NCBI GenBank assembly: GCA_033558025.1
Contig: JAUCEF010000018.1
Span: 1,550,001-1,614,000, forward strand
Reading direction: 5' to 3'
DNA: 64,000 nucleotides
From: Phytophthora sp. 'mugwort'
Taxonomy: Eukaryota; Oomycota; Peronosporomycetes; Peronosporales; Peronosporaceae
Shown piece after piece: positions 42,001 to 57,000 of the stretch. The translations under genes were made by a program, and so were the position numbers. Below the pieces are notes generated by a model that did no database searches, was not told where the DNA came from, and was given only the letters and a program-made list of their open reading frames with translations. The stretch's first letter is position 1. Each line of letters opens with the position of its first letter.

Positions 42001-45000
42001 GCCGAAGACCCGGAAGACAGCGTCACTACGCCCGACGCAGCATCTACCGACTCGCCACTTCCCACCGTCGCCGAGCCGCTCAATGCGTCGCCGCTTGTAG
42101 AAACACCGCTCACGACATTCACGCTGCCGCTGCCCAGCAAACCCGTGCCAGACGAAATCGACACACCCCCGCCGCCGCCAGCATCGCTCACGCCGCCGTC
42201 AAGAGAAACGCCGCCTCCACTCGCAGCGCCCGTCGACGCCACACCACCGGACAAGGCAACAACGCCCGCAATACCCGATGACGCACTCAAAGAGCCGCCG
42301 CGAATACCAACCGAGCCGCCGCCCACACTGTCGATCGTGCCAGATCCGGCTACAATGTCGATCGTGCCGCCGACTGCACTGCGGCGATCGCCGCTAGACA
42401 AGCTCACCACGCCGTCCTCGCCAGACGACACGGTCACAGAGCCTCCGCGTGCACTAGAGCTACCAGTAGACCCACCGCGGATCTCCACGCCGCCTGCATC
42501 GGACGAGCTAGCAATGCCACTAGCAACGACCACTGACCCACTCGATCCACTAGCGCTGAGGCCAGACATGAGCGACAACGGACCTGACACGCCCGAGTCG
42601 GCGTCGCCCGTGCCAATGTCCACATTGCCGCTCGAGCTCGAGCCCGTCGCAGCCGCGCTGGACACCGTCATACTGCCGCTGTTCGCGCTCGCCGCGCCGC
42701 TCTCCAACGACACAGAACCGCCCGCAGACGGCCCGCTGCTGCTGCCGCCACGCATCGACAAGGAGCCGCCGCTGGACACGGTACTAGAGCCACCAACTAT
42801 GGCCACAGATCCGGAAGTGCTGCCGCTCGAGTCCCCACTGCCCAACGTCACATCGCCAGACACGTCACCATCCGACACGCCACTCGCCACGTTCACCGAC
42901 CCGCTGCCACTGCCAGCAGTCGAACCCACCACAACGCTACCACTGACTGCGGACGCATCGTCACTTCCCCCGCTCAACACGGACACCGACCCGCCCTGTG
43001 CGACACCAGAGCCGCCCGACACCGATACCAGACCACCGGCATTGTCTCCGACAGAACTGCCACCCTCTAATCGAATGGCGCCAGCCACCGCTCCTGTAGA
43101 TGGAGACGCCAGCAACGACGAGCCGCCCGTCAGGAGCACGTCACCTGCCGCGGATCCAGAGCTAGACCCACTGTGCACGTCAACGTCGCCGCCGTCGACC
43201 ACAGATGAACCCACGGACAAGTTGATGGCGCCCGCAGACGCGCTGCTGCTTAAAGCTGAGCCGGACGAAATATGCACACCGCCCGACACCGCGCCATCTG
43301 TACTCAGCAGCCTCACATCGCCACTGCTGCTCGAGCCTTCTCCGCTGCGCAACTCCAACGATGCACCGATGCCAGACGTACTCTCTCCGCCTGACACGGT
43401 CACGTCGCCTCCAGTCGCGCCAGCACCACCGGCCAAAGCCAACAAGCCGCCGGCGGCACTCAAGCTGCTGCCGCCGGACACGCTCACGAACCCACCGACA
43501 CCTGCAGCTTCGCCGCCGAGCACGCTCACTGACCCGCTCGACTGCGCAAGTGATGCGCCAGACGCGATCGAAACAGCACCAGACGAACCGGTTGCCACCG
43601 ACCCACTTGACAGCGACACCGCGCCACTCACAGTAGTGCTTGCGCCGCCTTCCGAGCCAAGCGTCACCGACCCGCTTTCCGACGACAAGCCGTCGCCGCT
43701 CAAGATCGTCACACTGCCGCCCGTCAACGACGACGCGCCACTCACCACAGACACCGCGGAGCCCTCGCCACTCACGGAAGAGCCACCTGACACCTCGATG
43801 GCTCCGGCACTAGCATCTCCGGACCCGCTACCGATTTGAACAGAGCCACTAGACGCGCTGCTAGTGCTAGTGAGCACCTCGATGTCGCCGCTAGAACCGC
43901 TGGGCACGACGCTCGTCGACAAAGTCACGCCGCCGCTGCTCACGGCACCACCGCCGCTCGTCAGCAGCACCGCACCGCCCACGCTCGACGCAGACGACCC
44001 ACCATCAATCGACACGTCGCCTCCTGCTCCCTGAAGGTTCGCAGACCCGACGATCTTTACTTTCTGCGCCGCTGACAAGCTATCCACGCTACCCCCGACT
44101 AGCTCCACGTCGCCGCCAACAGCACTGCTGTCGCCCTGGACGAGGCTCAGGCTGCCACCAGAACCGCTACGGACAAACACGCTGCTGCCAGCCGCACTGC
44201 TACCGGAGTTACCACTCGACACACTCACATCGCCGCCAACACCGCTCGATGACGAACCGCCAGACACACGAACAGCTCCGCCAGACCCGCTGGACAACGA
44301 TGAACCACCGCTCACATCCACGGACCCGGAAGACCCCGCCAGCGACTCCCCGCCACTCACGCCAACACTGCCTCCCGACCCCGTCACACCGCTGGCACCG
44401 CCCAGCACGCTCACCAAGCCACCGACCCCTGTACTACTAGAGCCGCTGGACACACGCACAGCGCCAGACGCGCCGTCCACCGCATCGCCTGACACAAACG
44501 ACATCTCGCCAGAAGCAGACGCAGCACTAGCAGCTCCACTCTCAACCAACACAATGCCGCTCAAATCACTACCAATGCCACTCGACACAGTCACCGCGCC
44601 ACCCGTCGAAGAACTGCTAGATCCCCCCGACACAGACACACGTCCCGCTACTGTAGCCGAATCGCCAGACTGCACAGACACATCACCGCTGCTAGACGCC
44701 GCCGAAGACCCGGAAGACAGCGTCACTACGCCCGACGCAGCATCTACCGACTCGCCACTTCCCACCGTCGCCGAGCCGCTCAATGCGTCGCCGCTTGTAG
44801 AAACACCGCTCACGACATTCACGCTGCCGCTGCCCAGCAAACCCGTGCCAGACGAAATCGACACACCCCCGCCGCCGCCAGCATCGCTCACGCCGCCGTC
44901 AAGAGAAACGCCGCCTCCACTCGCAGCGCCCGTCGACGCCACACCACCGGACAAGGCAACAACGCCCGCAATACCCGATGACGCACTCAAAGAGCCGCCG

Positions 45001-48000
45001 CGAATACCAACCGAGCCGCCGCCCACACTGTCGATCGTGCCAGATCCGGCTACAATGTCGATCGTGCCGCCGACTGCACTGCGGCGATCGCCGCTAGACA
45101 AGCTCACCACGCCGTCCTCGCCAGACGACACGGTCACAGAGCCTCCGCGTGCACTAGAGCTACCAGTAGACCCACCGCGGATCTCCACGCCGCCTGCATC
45201 GGACGAGCTAGCAATGCCACTAGCAACGACCACTGACCCGCTCGATCCACTAGCGCTGAGGCCAGACATGAGTGACAACGGACCTGACACGCCCGAGTCG
45301 GCGTCGCCCGTGCCAATGTCCACGTTGCCGCTCGAGCTCGAGCCCGTCGCAGCCGCGCTGGACACCGTCATACTGCCGCTGTTCGCGCTCGCCGCGCCGC
45401 TCTCCAACGACACAGAACCGCCCGCAGACGGCCCGCTGCTGCTGCCGCCACGCATCGACAAGGAGCCGCCGCTGGACACGGTACTAGTCCCGCCAACTAT
45501 GGCCACAGATCCGGAAGTGCTGCCACTCGAGTCCCCACTGCCCAACGTCACATCGCCAGACACGTCACCATCCGACACGCCACTCGCCACGTTCACCGAC
45601 CCGCTGCCACTGCCAGCAGTCGAACCCACCACAACGCTACCACTGACTGCGGACGCATCGTCACTTCCCCCGCTCAACACGGACACCGACCCGCCCTGTG
45701 CGACACCAGAGCCGCCCGACACCGATACCAGACCACCGGCATTGTCTCCGACAGAACTGCCACCCTCTAATCGAATGGCGCCAGCCACCGCTCCTGTAGA
45801 TGGAGACGCCAGCAACGACGAGCCGCCCGTCAGGAGCACGTCACCTGCCGCGGATCCAGAGCTAGACCCACTGTGCACGTCAACGTCGCCGCCGTCGACC
45901 ACAGATGAACCCACGGACAAGTTGATGGCGCCCGCAGACGCGCTGCTGCTTAAAGCTGAGCCGGACGAAATATGCACACCGCCCGACACCGCGCCATCTG
46001 TACTCAGCAGCCTCACATCGCCACTGCTGCTCGAGCCTTCTCCGCTGCGCAACTCCAACGATGCACCGATGCCAGACGTACTCTCTCCGCCTGACACGGT
46101 CACGTCGCCTCCAGTCGCGCCAGCACCACCGGCCAAAGCCAACAAGCCGCCGGCGGCACTCAAGCTGCTGCCGCCGGACACGCTCACGAACCCACCGACA
46201 CCTGCAGCTTCGCCGCCGAGCACGCTCACTGACCCGCTCGACTGCGCAAGTGATGCGCCAGACGCGATCGATACAGCACCAGACGAACCGGTTGCCACCG
46301 ACCCACTTGACAGCGACACCGCGCCACTCACAGTAGTGCTTGCGCCGCCTTCCGAGCCAAGCGTCACCGACCCGCTTTCCGACGACAAGCCGTCGCCGCT
46401 CAAGATCGTCACACTGCCGCCCGTCAACGACGACGCGCCACTCACCACAGACACCGCGGAGCCCTCGCCACTCACGGAAGAGCCACCTGACACCTCGATG
46501 GCTCCGGCACTAGCATCTCCGGACCCGCTACCGATTTGAACAGAGCCACTAGACGCGCTGCTAGCGCTAGTGAGCACCTCGATGTCGCCGCTAGAACCGC
46601 TGGGCACGACGCTCGTCGACAAAGTCACGCCGCCGCTGCTCACGGCACCACCGCCGCTCGTCAGCAGCACCGCACCGCCCACGCTCGACGCAGACGACCC
46701 ACCATCAATCGACACGTCGCCTCCTGCTCCCTGAAGGTTCGCAGACCCGACGATCTTTACTTTCTGCGCCGCTGACAAGCTATCCACGCTACCCCCGACT
46801 AGCTCCACGTCGCCGCCAACAGCACTGCTGTCGCCCTGGACGAGGCTCAGGCTGCCACCAGCACCGCTACGGACAAACACGCTGCTGCCAGCCGCACTGC
46901 TACCGGAGTTACCACTCGACACACTCACATCGCCGCCAACACCGCTCGATGACGAACCGCCAGACACACGAACAGCTCCGCCAGACCCGCTGGACAACGA
47001 TGAACCACCGCTCACATCCACGGACCCGGAAGACCCCGCCAGCGACTCCCCGCCACTCACGCCAACACTGCCTCCCGACCCCGTCACACCGCTGGCACCG
47101 CCCAGCACGCTCACCAAGCCACCGACCCCTGTACTACTAGAGCCGCTGGACACACGCACAGCGCCAGACGCGCCGTCCACCGCATCGCCTGACACAAACG
47201 ACATCTCGCCAGAAGCAGACGCAGCACTAGCAGCTCCACTCTCAACCAATACAATGCCGCTCAAATCACTACCAATGCCACTCGACACAGTCACCGCGCC
47301 ACCCGTCGAAGAACTGCTAGATCCCCCCGACACAGACACACGTCCCGCTACTGTAGCCGAATCGCCAGACTGCACAGACACATCACCGCTGCTAGACGCC
47401 GCCGAAGACCCGGAAGACAGCGTCACTACGCCCGACGCAGCATCTACCGACTCGCCACTTCCCACCGTCGCCGAGCCGCTCAATGCGTCGCCGCTTGTAG
47501 AAACACCGCTCACGACATTCACGCTGCCGCTGCCCAGCAAACCCGTGCCAGACGAAATCGACACACCGCCGCCGCCGCCAGCATCGCTCACGCCGCCGTC
47601 AAGAGAAACACCGCCTCCACTCGCAGCGCCCGTCGACGCCACACCACCGGACAAGGCAACAACTCCCGCAATACCCGATGACGCACTCAAAGAGCCGCCG
47701 CGAATACCAACCGAGCCGCCGCCCACACTGTCGATCGTGCCAGATCCGGCTACAATGTCGATCGTGCCGCCGACTGCACTGCGGCGATCGCCGCTAGACA
47801 AGCTCACCACGCCGTCCTCGCCAGACGACACGGTCACAGAGCCTCCGCGTGCACTAGAGCTACCAGTAGACCCACCGCGGATCTCCACGCCGCCTGCATC
47901 GGACGAGCTAGCAATGCCACTAGCAACGACCACTGACCCACTCGATCCACTAGCGCTGAGGCCAGACATGAGTGACAACGGACCTGACACGCCCGAGTCG

Positions 48001-51000
48001 GCGTCGCCCGTGCCAATGTCCACATTGCCGCTCGAGCTCGAGCCCGTCGCAGCCGCGCTGGACACCGTCATACTGCCGCTGTTCGCGCTCGCCGCGCCGC
48101 TCTCCAACGACACAGAACCGCCCGCAGACGGCCCGCTGCTGCTGCCGCCACGCATCGACAAGGAGCCGCCGCTGGACACGGTACTAGTCCCGCCAACTAT
48201 GGCCACAGATCCGGAAGTGCTGCCACTCGAGTCCCCACTGCCCAACGTCACATCGCCAGACACGTCACCATCCGACACGCCACTCGCCACGTTCACCGAC
48301 CCGCTGCCACTGCCAGCAGTCGAACCCACCACAACGCTACCACTGACTGCGGACGCATCGTCACTTCCCCCGCTCAACACGGACACCGACCCGCCCTGTG
48401 CGACACCAGAGCCGCCCGACACCGATACCAGACCACCGGCATTGTCTCCGACAGAACTGCCACCCTCTAATCGAATGGCGCCAGCCACCGCTCCTGTAGA
48501 TGGAGACGCCAGCAACGACGAGCCGCCCGTCAGGAGCACGTCACCTGCCGCGGATCCAGAGCTAGACCCACTGTGCACGTCAACGTCGCCGCCGTCGACC
48601 ACAGATGAACCCACGGACAAGTTGATGGCGCCCGCAGACGCGCTGCTGCTTAAAGCTGAGCCGGACGAAATATGCACACCGCCCGACACCGCGCCATCTG
48701 TACTCAGCAGCCTCACATCACCACTGCTGCTCGAGCCTTCTCCGCTGCGCAACTCCAACGATGCACCGATGCCAGACGTACTCTCTCCGCCTGACACGGT
48801 CACGTCGCCTCCAGTCGCGCCAGCACCACCGGCCAAAGCCAACAAGCCGCCGGCGGCACTCAAGCTGCTGCCGCCGGACACGCTCACGAACCCACCGACA
48901 CCTGCAGCTTCGCCGCCGAGCACGCTCACTGACCCGCTCGACTGCGCAAGTGATGCGCCAGACGCGATCGATACAGCACCAGACGAACCGGTTGCCACCG
49001 ACCCACTTGACAGCGACACCGCGCCACTCACAGTAGTGCTTGCGCCGCCTTCCGAGCCAAGCGTCACCGACCCGCTTTCCGACGACAAGCCGTCGCCGCT
49101 CAAGATCGTCACACTGCCGCCCGTCAACGACGACGCGCCACTCACCACAGACACCGCGGAGCCCTCGCCACTCACGGAAGAGCCACCTGACACCTCGATG
49201 GCTCCGGCACTAGCATCTCCGGACCCGCTACCGATTCGAACAGAGCCACTAGACGCGCTGCTAGCGCTAGTGAGCACCTCGATGTCGCCGCTAGAACCGC
49301 TGGGCACGACGCTCGTCGACAAAGTCACGCCGCCGCTGCTCACGGCACCACCGCCGCTCGTCAGCAGCACCGCACCGCCCACGCTCGACGCAGACGACCC
49401 ACCATCAATCGACACGTCGCCTCCTGCTCCCTGAAGGTTCGCAGACCCGACGATCTTTACTTTCTGCGCCGCTGACAAGCTATCCACGCTACCCCCGACT
49501 AGCTCCACGTCGCCGCCAACAGCACTGCTGTCGCTCTGGACGAGGCTCAGGCTGCCACCAGAACCGCTACGGACAAACACGCTGCTGCCAGCCGCACTGC
49601 TACCGGAGTTACCACTCGACACACTCACATCGCCGCCAACACCGCTCGATGACGAACCGCCAGACACACGAACAGCTCCGCCAGACCCGCTGGACAACGA
49701 TGAACCACCGCTCACATCCACGGACCCGGAAGACCCCGCCAGCGACTCCCCGCCACTCACGCCAACACTGCCTCCCGACCCCGTCACACCGCTGGCACCG
49801 CCCAGCACGCTCACCAAGCCACCGACCCCTGTACTACTAGAGCCGCTGGACACACGCACAGCGCCAGACGCGCCGTCCACCGCATCGCCTGACACAAACG
49901 ACATCTCGCCAGAAGCAGACGCAGCACTAGCAGCTCCACTCTCAACCAACACAATGCCGCTCAAATCACTACCAATGCCACTCGACACAGTCACCGCGCC
50001 ACCCGTCGAAGAACTGCTAGATCCCCCCGACACAGACACACGTCCCGCTACTGTAGCCGAATCGCCAGACTGCACAGACACATCGCCGCTACTAGACGCC
50101 ACCGAAGACCCGGAAGACAGCGTCACTACGCCCGACGCAGCATCCACCGACTCGCCACTTCCCACCGTCGCCGAGCCGCTCAATGCGTCGCCGCTTGTAG
50201 AAACACCGCTCACGACATTCAGGCTGCCGCTGCCCAGCAAACCCGTGCCAGACGAAATCGACACACCGCCGCCGCCGCCAGCATCGCTCACGCCGCCGTC
50301 AAGAGAAACACCGCCTCCACTCGCAGCGCCCGTCGACGCCACACCACCGGACAAGGCAACAACTCCCGCAATACCCGATGACGCACTCAAAGAGCCGCCG
50401 CGAATACCAACCGAGCCGCCGCCCACACTGTCGATCGTGCCAGATCCGGCTACAATGTCGATCGTGCCGCCGACTGCACTGCGGCGATCGCCGCTAGACA
50501 AGCTCACCACGCCGTCCTCGCCAGACGACACGGTCACAGAGCCTCCGCGTGCACTAGAGCTACCAGTAGACCCACCGCGGATCTCCACGCCGCCTGCATC
50601 GGACGAGCTAGCAATGCCACTAGCAACGACCACTGACCCGCTCGATCCACTAGCGCTGAGGCCAGACATGAGCGACAACGGACCTGACACGCCCGAGTCG
50701 GCGTCGCCCGTGCCAATGTCCACATTGCCGCTCGAGCTCGAGCCCGTCGCAGCCGCGCTGGACACCGTCATACTGCCGCTGTTCGCGCTCGCCGCGCCGC
50801 TCTCCAACGACACAGAACCGCCCGCAGACGGCCCGCTGCTGCTGCCGCCACGCATCGACAAGGAGCCGCCGCTGGACACGGTACTAGTCCCGCCAACTAT
50901 GGCCACAGATCCGGAAGTGCTGCCGCTCGAGTCCCCACTGCCCAACGTCACATCGCCAGACACGTCACCATCCGACACGCCACTCGCCACGTTCACCGAC

Positions 51001-54000
51001 CCGCTGCCACTGCCAGCAGTCGAACCCACCACAACGCTACCACTGACTGCGGACGCATCGTCACTTCCCCCGCTCAACACGGACACCGACCCGCCCTGTG
51101 CGACACCAGAGCCGCCCGACACCGATACCAGACCACCGGCATTGTCTCCGACAGAACTGCCACCCTCTAATCGAATGGCGCCAGCCACCGCTCCTGTAGA
51201 TGGAGACGCCAGCAACGACGAGCCGCCCGTCAGGAGCACGTCACCTGCCGCGGATCCAGAGCTAGACCCACTGTGCACGTCAACGTCGCCGCCGTCGACC
51301 ACAGATGAACCCACGGACAAGTTGATGGCGCCCGCAGACGCGCTGCTGCTTAAAGCTGAGCCGGACGAAATATGCACACCGCCCGACACCGCGCCATCTG
51401 TACTCAGCAGCCTCACATCACCACTGCTGCTCGAGCCTTCTCCGCTGCGCAACTCCAACGATGCACCGATGCCAGACGTACTCTCTCCGCCTGACACGGT
51501 CACGTCGCCTCCAGTCGCGCCAGCACCACCGGCCAAAGCCAACAAGCCGCCGGCGGCACTCAAGCTGCTGCCGCCGGACACGCTCACGAACCCACCGACA
51601 CCTGCAGCTTCGCCGCCGAGCACGCTCACTGACCCGCTCGACTGCGCAAGTGATGCGCCAGACGCGATCGATACAGCACCAGACGAACCGGTTGCCACCG
51701 ACCCACTTGACAGCGACACCGCGCCACTCACAGTAGTGCTTGCGCCGCCTTCCGAGCCAAGCGTCACCGACCCGCTTTCCGACGACAAGCCGTCGCCGCT
51801 CAAGATCGTCACACTGCCGCCCGTCAACGACGACGCGCCACTCACCACAGACACCGCGGAGCCCTCGCCACTCACGGAAGAGCCACCTGACACCTCGATG
51901 GCTCCGGCACTAGCATCTCCGGACCCGCTACCGATTCGAACAGAGCCACTAGACGCGCTGCTAGCGCTAGTGAGCACCTCGATGTCGCCGCTAGAACCGC
52001 TGGGCACGACGCTCGTCGACAAAGTCACGCCGCCGCTGCTCACGGCACCACCGCCGCTCGTCAGCAGCACCGCACCGCCCACGCTCGACGCAGACGACCC
52101 ACCATCAATCGACACGTCGCCTCCTGCTCCCTGAAGGTTCGCAGACCCGACGATCTTTACTTTCTGCGCCGCTGACAAGCTATCCACGCTACCCCCGACT
52201 AGCTCCACGTCGCCGCTAACAGCACTGCTGTCGCCCTGGACGAGGCTCAGGCTGCCACCAGAACCGCTACGGACAAACACGCTGCTGCCAGCCGCACTGC
52301 TACCGGAGTTACCACTCGACACACTCACATCGCCGCCAACACCGCTCGATGACGAACCGCCAGACACACGAACAGCTCCGCCAGACCCGCTGGACAACGA
52401 TGAACCACCGCTCACATCCACGGACCCGGAAGACCCCGCCAGCGACTCCCCGCCACTCACGCCAACACTGCCTCCCGACCCCGTCACACCGCTGGCACCG
52501 CCCAGCACGCTCACCAAGCCACCGACCCCTGTACTACTAGAGCCGCTGGACACACGCACAGCGCCAGACGCGCCGTCCACCGCATCGCCTGACACAAACG
52601 ACATCTCGCCAGAAGCAGACGCAGCACTAGCAGCTCCACTCTCAACCAACACAATGCCGCTCAAATCACTACCAATGCCACTCGACACAGTCACCGCGCC
52701 ACCCGTCGAAGAACTGCTAGATCCCCCCGACACAGACACACGTCCCGCTACTGTAGCCGAATCGCCAGACTGCACAGACACATCGCCGCTACTAGACGCC
52801 ACCGAAGACCCGGAAGACAGCGTCACTACGCCCGACGCAGCATCCACCGACTCGCCACTTCCCACCGTCGCCGAGCCGCTCAATGCGTCGCCGCTTGTAG
52901 AAACACCGCTCACGACATTCAGGCTGCCGCTGCCCAGCAAACCCGTGCCAGACGAAATCGACACACCGCCGCCGCCGCCAGCATCGCTCACGCCGCCGTC
53001 AAGAGAAACACCGCCTCCACTCGCAGCGCCCGTCGACGCCACACCACCGGACAAGGCAACAACTCCCGCAATACCCGATGACGCACTCAAAGAGCCGCCG
53101 CGAATACCAACCGAGCCGCCGCCCACACTGTCGATCGTGCCAGATCCGGCTACAATGTCGATCGTGCCGCCGACTGCACTGCGGCGATCGCCGCTAGACA
53201 AGCTCACCACGCCGTCCTCGCCAGACGACACGGTCACAGAGCCTCCGCGTGCACTAGAGCTACCAGTAGACCCACCGCGGATCTCCACGCCGCCTGCATC
53301 GGACGAGCTAGCAATGCCACTAGCAACGACCACTGACCCACTCGATCCACTAGCGCTGAGGCCAGACATGAGTGACAACGGACCTGACACGCCCGAGTCG
53401 GCGTCGCCCGTGCCAATGTCCACATTGCCGCTCGAGCTCGAGCCCGTCGCAGCCGCGCTGGACACCGTCATACTGCCGCTGTTCGCGCTCGCCGCGCCGC
53501 TCTCCAACGACACAGAACCGCCCGCAGACGGCCCGCTGCTGCTGCCGCCACGCATCGACAAGGAGCCGCCGCTGGACACGGTACTAGTCCCGCCAACTAT
53601 GGCCACAGATCCGGAAGTGCTGCCGCTCGAGTCCCCACTGCCCAACGTCACATCGCCAGACACGTCACCATCCGACACGCCACTCGCCACGTTCACCGAC
53701 CCGCTGCCACTGCCAGCAGTCGAACCCACCACAACGCTACCACTGACTGCGGACGCATCGTCACTTCCCCCGCTCAACACGGACACCGACCCGCCCTGTG
53801 CGACACCAGAGCCGCCCGACACCGATACCAGACCACCGGCATTGTCTCCGACAGAACTGCCACCCTCTAATCGAATGGCGCCAGCCACCGCTCCTGTAGA
53901 TGGAGACGCCAGCAACGACGAGCCGCCCGTCAGGAGCACGTCACCTGCCGCGGATCCAGAGCTAGACCCACTGTGCACGTCAACGTCGCCGCCGTCGACC

Positions 54001-57000
54001 ACAGATGAACCCACGGACAAGTTGATGGCGCCCGCAGACGCGCTGCTGCTTAAAGCTGAGCCGGACGAAATATGCACACCGCCCGACACCGCGCCATCTG
54101 TACTCAGCAGCCTCACATCACCACTGCTGCTCGAGCCTTCTCCGCTGCGCAACTCCAACGATGCACCGATGCCAGACGTACTCTCTCCGCCTGACACGGT
54201 CACGTCGCCTCCAGTCGCGCCAGCACCACCGGCCAAAGCCAACAAGCCGCCGGCGGCACTCAAGCTGCTGCCGCCGGACACGCTCACGAACCCACCGACA
54301 CCTGCAGCTTCGCCGCCGAGCACGCTCACTGACCCGCTCGACTGCGCAAGTGATGCGCCAGACGCGATCGATACAGCACCAGACGAACCGGTTGCCACCG
54401 ACCCACTTGACAGCGACACCGCGCCACTCACAGTAGTGCTTGCGCCGCCTTCCGAGCCAAGCGTCACCGACCCGCTTTCCGACGACAAGCCGTCGCCGCT
54501 CAAGATCGTCACACTGCCGCCCGTCAACGACGACGCGCCACTCACCACAGACACCGCGGAGCCCTCGCCACTCACGGAAGAGCCACCTGACACCTCGATG
54601 GCTCCGGCACTAGCATCTCCGGACCCGCTACCGATTCGAACAGAGCCACTAGACGCGCTGCTAGCGCTAGTGAGCACCTCGATGTCGCCGCTAGAACCGC
54701 TGGGCACGACGCTCGTCGACAAAGTCACGCCGCCGCTGCTCACGGCACCACCGCCGCTCGTCAGCAGCACCGCACCGCCCACGCTCGACGCAGACGACCC
54801 ACCATCAATCGACACGTCGCCTCCTGCTCCCTGAAGGTTCGCAGACCCGACGATCTTTACTTTCTGCGCCGCTGACAAGCTATCCACGCTACCCCCGACT
54901 AGCTCCACGTCGCCGCCAACAGCACTGCTGTCGCCCTGGACGAGGCTCAGGCTGCCACCAGAACCGCTACGGACAAACACGCTGCTGCCAGCCGCACTGC
55001 TACCGGAGTTACCACTCGACACACTCACATCGCCGCCAACACCGCTCGATGACGAACCGCCAGACACACGAACAGCTCCGCCAGACCCGCTGGACAACGA
55101 TGAACCACCGCTCACATCCACGGACCCGGAAGACCCCGCCAGCGACTCCCCGCCACTCACGCCAACACTGCCTCCCGACCCCGTCACACCGCTGGCACCG
55201 CCCAGCACGCTCACCAAGCCACCGATCCCTGTACTACTAGAGCCGCTGGACACACGCACAGCGCCAGACGCGCCGTCCACCGCATCGCCTGACACAAACG
55301 ACATCTCGCCAGAAGCAGACGCAGCACTAGCAGCTCCACTCTCAACCAACACAATGCCGCTCAAATCACTACCAATGCCACTCGACACAGTCACCGCGCC
55401 ACCCGTCGAAGAACTGCTAGATCCCCCCGACACAGACACACGTCCCGCTACTGTAGCCGAATCGCCAGACTGCACAGACACATCGCCGCTACTAGACGCC
55501 ACCGAAGACCCGGAAGACAGCGTCACTACGCCCGACGCAGCATCCACCGACTCGCCACTTCCCACCGTCGCCGAGCCGCTCAATGCGTCGCCGCTTGTAG
55601 AAACACCGCTCACGACATTCACGCTGCCGCTGCCCAGCAAACCCGTGCCAGACGAAATCGACACACCCCCGCCGCCGCCAGCATCGCTCACGCCGCCGTC
55701 AAGAGAAACGCCGCCTCCACTCGCAGCGCCCGTCGACGCCACACCACCGGACAAGGCAACAACTCCCGCAATACCCGATGACGCACTCAAAGAGCCGCCG
55801 CGAATACCAACCGAGCCGCCGCCCACACTGTCGATCGTACCAGATCCGGCTACAATGTCGATCGTGCCGCCGACTGCACTGCGGCGATCGCCGCTAGACA
55901 AGCTCACCACGCCGTCCTCGCCAGACGACACGATCACAGAGCCTCCGCGTGCACTAGAGCTACCAGTAGACCCACCGCGGATCTCCACGCCGCCTGCATC
56001 GGACGAGCTAGCAATGCCACTAGCAACGACCACTGACCCACTCGATCCACTAGCGCTGAGGCCAGACATGAGCGACAACGGACCTGACACGCCCGAGTCG
56101 GCGTCGCCCGTGCCAATGTCCACATTGCCGCTCGAGCTCGAGCCCGTCGCAGCCGCGCTGGACACCGTCATACTGCCGCTGTTCGCGCTCGCCGCGCCGC
56201 TCTCCAACGACACAGAACCGCCCGCAGACGGCCCGCTGCTGCTGCCGCCACGCATCGACAAGGAGCCGCCGCTGGACACGGTACTAGTCCCGCCAACTAT
56301 GGCCACAGATCCGGAAGTGCTGCCGCTCGAGTCCCCACTGCCCAACGTCACATCGCCAGACACGTCACCATCCGACACGCCACTCGCCACGTTCACCGAC
56401 CCGCTGCCACTGCCAGCAGTCGAACCCACCACAACGCTACCACTGACTGCGGACGCATCGTCACTTCCCCCGCTCAACACGGACACCGACCCGCCCTGTG
56501 CGACACCAGAGCCGCCCGACACCGATACCAGACCACCGGCATTGTCTCCGACAGAACTGCCACCCTCTAATCGAATGGCGCCAGCCACCGCTCCTGTAGA
56601 TGGAGACGCCAGCAACGACGAGCCGCCCGTCAGGAGCACGTCACCTGCCGCGGATCCAGAGCTAGACCCACTGTGCACGTCAACGTCGCCGCCGTCGACC
56701 ACAGATGAACCCACGGACAAGTTGATGGCGCCCGCAGACGCGCTGCTGCTTAAAGCTGAGCCGGACGAAATATGCACACCGCCCGACACCGCGCCATCTG
56801 TACTCAGCAGCCTCACATCACCACTGCTGCTCGAGCCTTCTCCGCTGCGCAACTCCAACGATGCACCGATGCCAGACGTACTCTCTCCGCCTGACACGGT
56901 CACGTCGCCTCCAGTCGCGCCAGCACCACCGGCCAAAGCCAACAAGCCGCCGGCGGCACTCAAGCTGCTGCCGCCGGACACGCTCACGAACCCACCGACA

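Noticed and set aside
41227..43839. An 870-residue proline-rich open frame on the plus strand
   Set aside because: It is the antisense shadow of Gly/Ser codons (GGN and AGN read as CCN and NCT). It recurs wherever array C occurs, with ends set by chance stops that differ between copies (TGA against CGA near 43837 and 49237), and it has no recognisable domain. The ICA domain lies in the opposite strand.
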